Shown here in pieces: positions 6,345 through 8,154 of a stretch of 8,154 nt of DNA. Within the stretch, counting starts at the first letter, position 1. Each line of letters opens with the position of its first letter. The notes beneath the pieces are model-generated. The model was not told the DNA's origin. It saw nothing but the letters and a program-made list of their open reading frames with translations, and did no database searches. Source of the DNA: Flavobacteriales bacterium UBA4474 (lineage in GTDB: Bacteria > Bacteroidota > Bacteroidia > Flavobacteriales_D > Sanyastnellaceae); contig DGOE01000097.1 of the NCBI GenBank assembly GCA_002389295.1, positions 1-8,154 of the forward strand, read 5' to 3'. The position numbers were made by a program, and so were the translations under genes.

Positions 6345-7883
6345 ATGAAGCGCAAAACAACTTCGAGCCCCATTCGACTGGCCACTCTTCTTCTGATGTT
6401 GGGCCCCATTGCGGTTTGCGCTCAGCTCACCGATGACCAGTTGATGGACAGCCTTCAGGTGGATGCCTTGAAGTACTTCTGGGACTACGCGCATCCCGCT
6501 TCTAAGCTGTCCAGGGAGCGGATCCATGTCAATGACCTGGCTTTCGACGAAAACACCATCGCCATCGGCGGTTCCGGCTTTGGCTTCATGAATGTGATCG
6601 TGGGCATGGAAAATGGCTACATCCCCGCATCGGAAGGGGTGTCCCACCTGAATACAGCCTTGGACTTCCTGTGGAATGCGGACCGTTTTCACGGCGCTTG
6701 GCCGCATTGGATCAACGGGAATACGGGAGCCGTCATTCCGTTCAGCCCCTTGGACGATGGCGGGGACCTGGTCGAAACGGCCTTGATGTGCCAAGCCCTC
6801 ATCTGCGTGAGGGAATACTTCAAGGACGGCAACGCCCTGGAACAAATCGTGGCGCAAAAAGCCGACGTGCTGTGGAAAGGCGTTGAATGGGATTGGTACA
6901 CCCAAGGTGAGAACGTGCTGTATTGGCACTGGTCTCCCGATCACCAATGGCAGATGAATTTCCAGATCAGGGGATACAACGAAGCCCTCATCACCTATTT
7001 GCTCGCTGCCGCCTCGCCCACTTACCCCATCTCGGGCGCCGCATACCACGAAGGATGGGCCAGGGACGGAGACATTGTGTCTTCCGCCACCTCCTATGGC
7101 CTCCCTGTCATCTTGAGCCACAATGGTGCGCCCGGAACGGTGGGCCCCTTGTTTTGGGCGCATTACTCGTACCTCGGCCTTGACCCGCACGGCCTGTCCG
7201 ACAGCTATGCCAGCTACTGGGATGTGGTCACCCACCACACGGACATCGTCTTTGCGCATTGCGTCCAGAACCCAAACGGATTCGATGGATACGGCGACAA
7301 TTGCTGGGGGTTGACCGCGAGCTACACCCGCAACCCCGATGGCAGCACCGGATACGCCGCCCACCAACCGAACAACGACAACGGCGTCATCACGCCCACT
7401 GCCGCGCTGTCATCCATGCCCTACGCCCCCGGCCCCTCGATGGACTTCCTGCGTTACCTCTATGAGGACGCCGACGGGCAGTACCTCGGTGCCGACGCCC
7501 AATACGTCGGTTCGCTTGGCCCGTTTGACGCTTTCTCACCCCACTACGATTGGACGACGCCCCGCTACCTCGCCATTGACCAGGGGACCATCGGACCGAT
7601 GCTCGAAAACCACAAAACCCAATTGTTCTGGAACCTGTTCATGGGCGCCCCGGAGATCAAGCAGGGCCTGCTGAACCTGGGCTTCACCTCTTCGGAACAC
7701 GACCTGAACGCCAGCTGCAACGCCGATTGCCCCGGCCCTGACTACTGCGGCCCCGGCACCCATTGGGACCCATTGACCGCCGTCTGCGTGGTCACCCACC
7801 CCGCCGACATCAACTTGGATTCGTGCGTGAACGTGGGCGACGTACTCGCCATCCTCTCCGTGTTCGGACAGTGCTTCGATTGA
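6345..7883 (+). CDS. GH144-type endo-beta-1,2-glucanase with dockerin-like C-terminus
   Basis: This encodes 512 residues. The frame is open upstream, but ATG at 6345 gives a signal peptide (MKRKTTSSPIRLATLLLMLGPIAVCAQ) directly followed by the family's N-terminus. Residues about 28-448 match the glucoamylase-like (PF10091) proteins now in family GH144. Motifs in order are DALKYFWDYAHPASKLSRER, IGGSGFGFM, FHGAWPHWINGNTG, DDGGDLVETA (137-146), YWHWSPDHQW, IRGYNEALITYLLAA, GPLFWAHYSYLGLDP, CWGLTAS, PTAALSSMPYAP and LAIDQGTI. The family cleaves beta-1,2-glucan into sophorooligosaccharides. Asp137, Asp141 and Glu213 are the acidic residues I would expect in the active cleft. After residue 450 comes a Cys-rich linker and PADINLDSCVNVGDVLAILS (486-505), a single dockerin-like calcium loop, instead of a T9SS tail. 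Export to the periplasm is clear from the signal; the final location is uncertain. No related polysaccharide-utilisation genes (SusC/SusD) are in the window. Confidence 0.9.
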   Translation: MKRKTTSSPIRLATLLLMLGPIAVCAQLTDDQLMDSLQVDALKYFWDYAHPASKLSRERIHVNDLAFDENTIAIGGSGFGFMNVIVGMENGYIPASEGVSHLNTALDFLWNADRFHGAWPHWINGNTGAVIPFSPLDDGGDLVETALMCQALICVREYFKDGNALEQIVAQKADVLWKGVEWDWYTQGENVLYWHWSPDHQWQMNFQIRGYNEALITYLLAAASPTYPISGAAYHEGWARDGDIVSSATSYGLPVILSHNGAPGTVGPLFWAHYSYLGLDPHGLSDSYASYWDVVTHHTDIVFAHCVQNPNGFDGYGDNCWGLTASYTRNPDGSTGYAAHQPNNDNGVITPTAALSSMPYAPGPSMDFLRYLYEDADGQYLGADAQYVGSLGPFDAFSPHYDWTTPRYLAIDQGTIGPMLENHKTQLFWNLFMGAPEIKQGLLNLGFTSSEHDLNASCNADCPGPDYCGPGTHWDPLTAVCVVTHPADINLDSCVNVGDVLAILSVFGQCFD

Positions 7884-7925
7884 GCCTTCCGTGCGCGTTG
7901 CGTTAAGGATGGACCTGCCGAAAAG

Positions 7926-7950
7926 CGTTGCCCGCAAGAGGGGGGTAACG
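7926..7950. repeat. Second, weaker hairpin between the glucanase gene and tRNA-Pro
   Basis: CGTTGCCC (7926-7933) pairs with GGGTAACG (7943-7950) around a 9-nt loop, with one G-T pair. It lies directly beside the tRNA terminator hairpin, forming a tandem pair in the 100-bp gap. No T-run follows in the plus direction, so it is not a clear terminator for the glucanase gene. Confidence 0.35.
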
Positions 7951-7978
7951 AAAAACGACCCCCGTGAGGAGGTCGTTT
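7951..7978 (-). terminator. Rho-independent terminator of tRNA-Pro
   Basis: On the minus strand AAACGACC pairs with GGTCGTTT (7971-7978 with 7953-7960), with further C-G pairs inside and a short loop. It is followed by a run of five T's (7951-7955 as A's on the plus strand). It begins 5 nt after the tRNA 3' end. It might also help to end the convergent glucanase transcript, though only TTT follows in that direction. Confidence 0.82.
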
Positions 7979-7983
7979 CGATG

Positions 7984-8056
7984 TCGGGATAGCAGGACTC
8001 GAACCTGCGGTCTCCTGCTCCCAAAGCAGGCGCCTTACCAACTGGGCCATATCCCG
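7984..8056 (-). tRNA. tRNA-Pro (anticodon UGG)
   Basis: The 73-nt molecule folds as a standard cloverleaf. The acceptor stem is CGGGATA/TATCCCG with discriminator A. The D arm is GCC...GGC with GG in the loop. The anticodon stem is CCTGC/GCAGG with loop TTTGGGA, giving anticodon TGG. The variable loop is AGACC, and the T arm is GCAGG-TTCGAGT-CCTGC. C at position 1 is typical of tRNA-Pro. The 3' CCA is not encoded, so it must be added after transcription. UGG reads CCA, CCG and probably other proline codons. Confidence 0.95.
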
Positions 8057-8064
8057 AGCGGGCG

Positions 8065-8072
8065 CGAAGATA
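8065..8072 (-). promoter_or_regulatory. Candidate -7 box for tRNA-Pro
   Basis: On the minus strand this reads TATCTTCG, one base off TAnnTTTG. It lies 8 nt upstream of the mature tRNA 5' end, which would give a short 5' leader. No -33 TTG is visible at standard spacing. Confidence 0.35.
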
Positions 8073-8120
8073 CGGCAATGGTTGGGATGTCGCGCACTGG
8101 GATGTGTGGATTCCGTGCTT

Positions 8121-8138
8121 CAGCGGTTGTGACCGCTG
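8121..8138. repeat. Perfect 7-bp inverted repeat near the window edge
   Basis: CAGCGGT (8121-8127) and ACCGCTG (8132-8138) flank a TGTG loop. No T-run is present on either side. On the minus strand a short frame entering from the edge (reading DRLMASGHNR, then TGA at 8120-8122) ends inside this repeat and might be the last codons of a gene upstream of the tRNA. Too little is visible to call it. Confidence 0.3.
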
Positions 8139-8154
8139 GCCATCAGCCGGTCTG

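Noticed and set aside
6309..7367. 352-codon open frame on the minus strand opposite the glucanase
   Set aside because: It lies wholly antisense to a well-recognised GH144 gene in GC-rich DNA, lacks any domain motif, and is Val/Arg/Gly/His-rich as expected of a mirror frame.
1..8154. CRISPR array, insertion sequence, integrase or att site at the tRNA
   Set aside because: No regularly spaced direct repeats, transposase motifs or terminal inverted repeats were seen, and no copy of the tRNA 3' end is present elsewhere in the window.

Overview
The window looks like chromosomal DNA from a Bacteroidota bacterium, most likely a marine or aquatic member of the Flavobacteriales or a close relative. 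This rests on several points. Two proteins carry C-terminal type IX secretion (T9SS) sorting domains, one of each main kind. There are SprB-like repeats in a large secreted protein, and a lipoprotein with the GCTD...DGSC cysteine motif common in marine Bacteroidota. There are no clear Shine-Dalgarno sites, and TAnnTTTG-like -7 boxes occur instead of sigma70 -10 boxes. No replicon, phage, IS element or CRISPR array is visible. Most of the gene content is exported-protein cargo rather than core metabolism.

Layout. At 166-600 (+) lies a small lipoprotein of unknown function, closed by a strong hairpin terminator. Convergent to it, at 695-3945 (-), is a two-gene operon: a 112-residue exported protein resembling a degenerate heavy-metal-associated (HMA) domain, overlapping by 4 bp a 971-residue multidomain T9SS type B cargo protein. 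The 244-bp gap at 3946-4189 is not empty. It holds a start-less tail of a plus-strand membrane protein (4009-4113) and a strong terminator. Next come a secreted CE1/PHB-depolymerase-like esterase with a T9SS type A tail (4190-5371, -) and a broken flavin amine oxidase (5476-6184, -). The amine oxidase keeps a leader with a Tat-like motif and its C-terminal third, but lacks the middle and has a frame change. Just upstream of it is a 26-residue single-TM ORF (6201-6281, -). Divergent from these is a 512-residue GH144-type endo-beta-1,2-glucanase (6345-7883, +), whose C-terminus is a single dockerin-like calcium loop rather than a T9SS tail. The window ends with tRNA-Pro(UGG) on the minus strand (7984-8056), with its own terminator and a possible promoter.

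Taken together, the region encodes envelope or extracellular functions: adhesin-like surface protein, esterase, glucanase and lipoprotein. It also shows two signs of gene decay. I see no convincing multi-gene defence or biosynthetic system. The most notable points are the HMA-like protein coupled to the large T9SS cargo, the dockerin-like tail on the GH144 enzyme, the internally deleted amine oxidase, and the orphan membrane-protein tail that still has a terminator.
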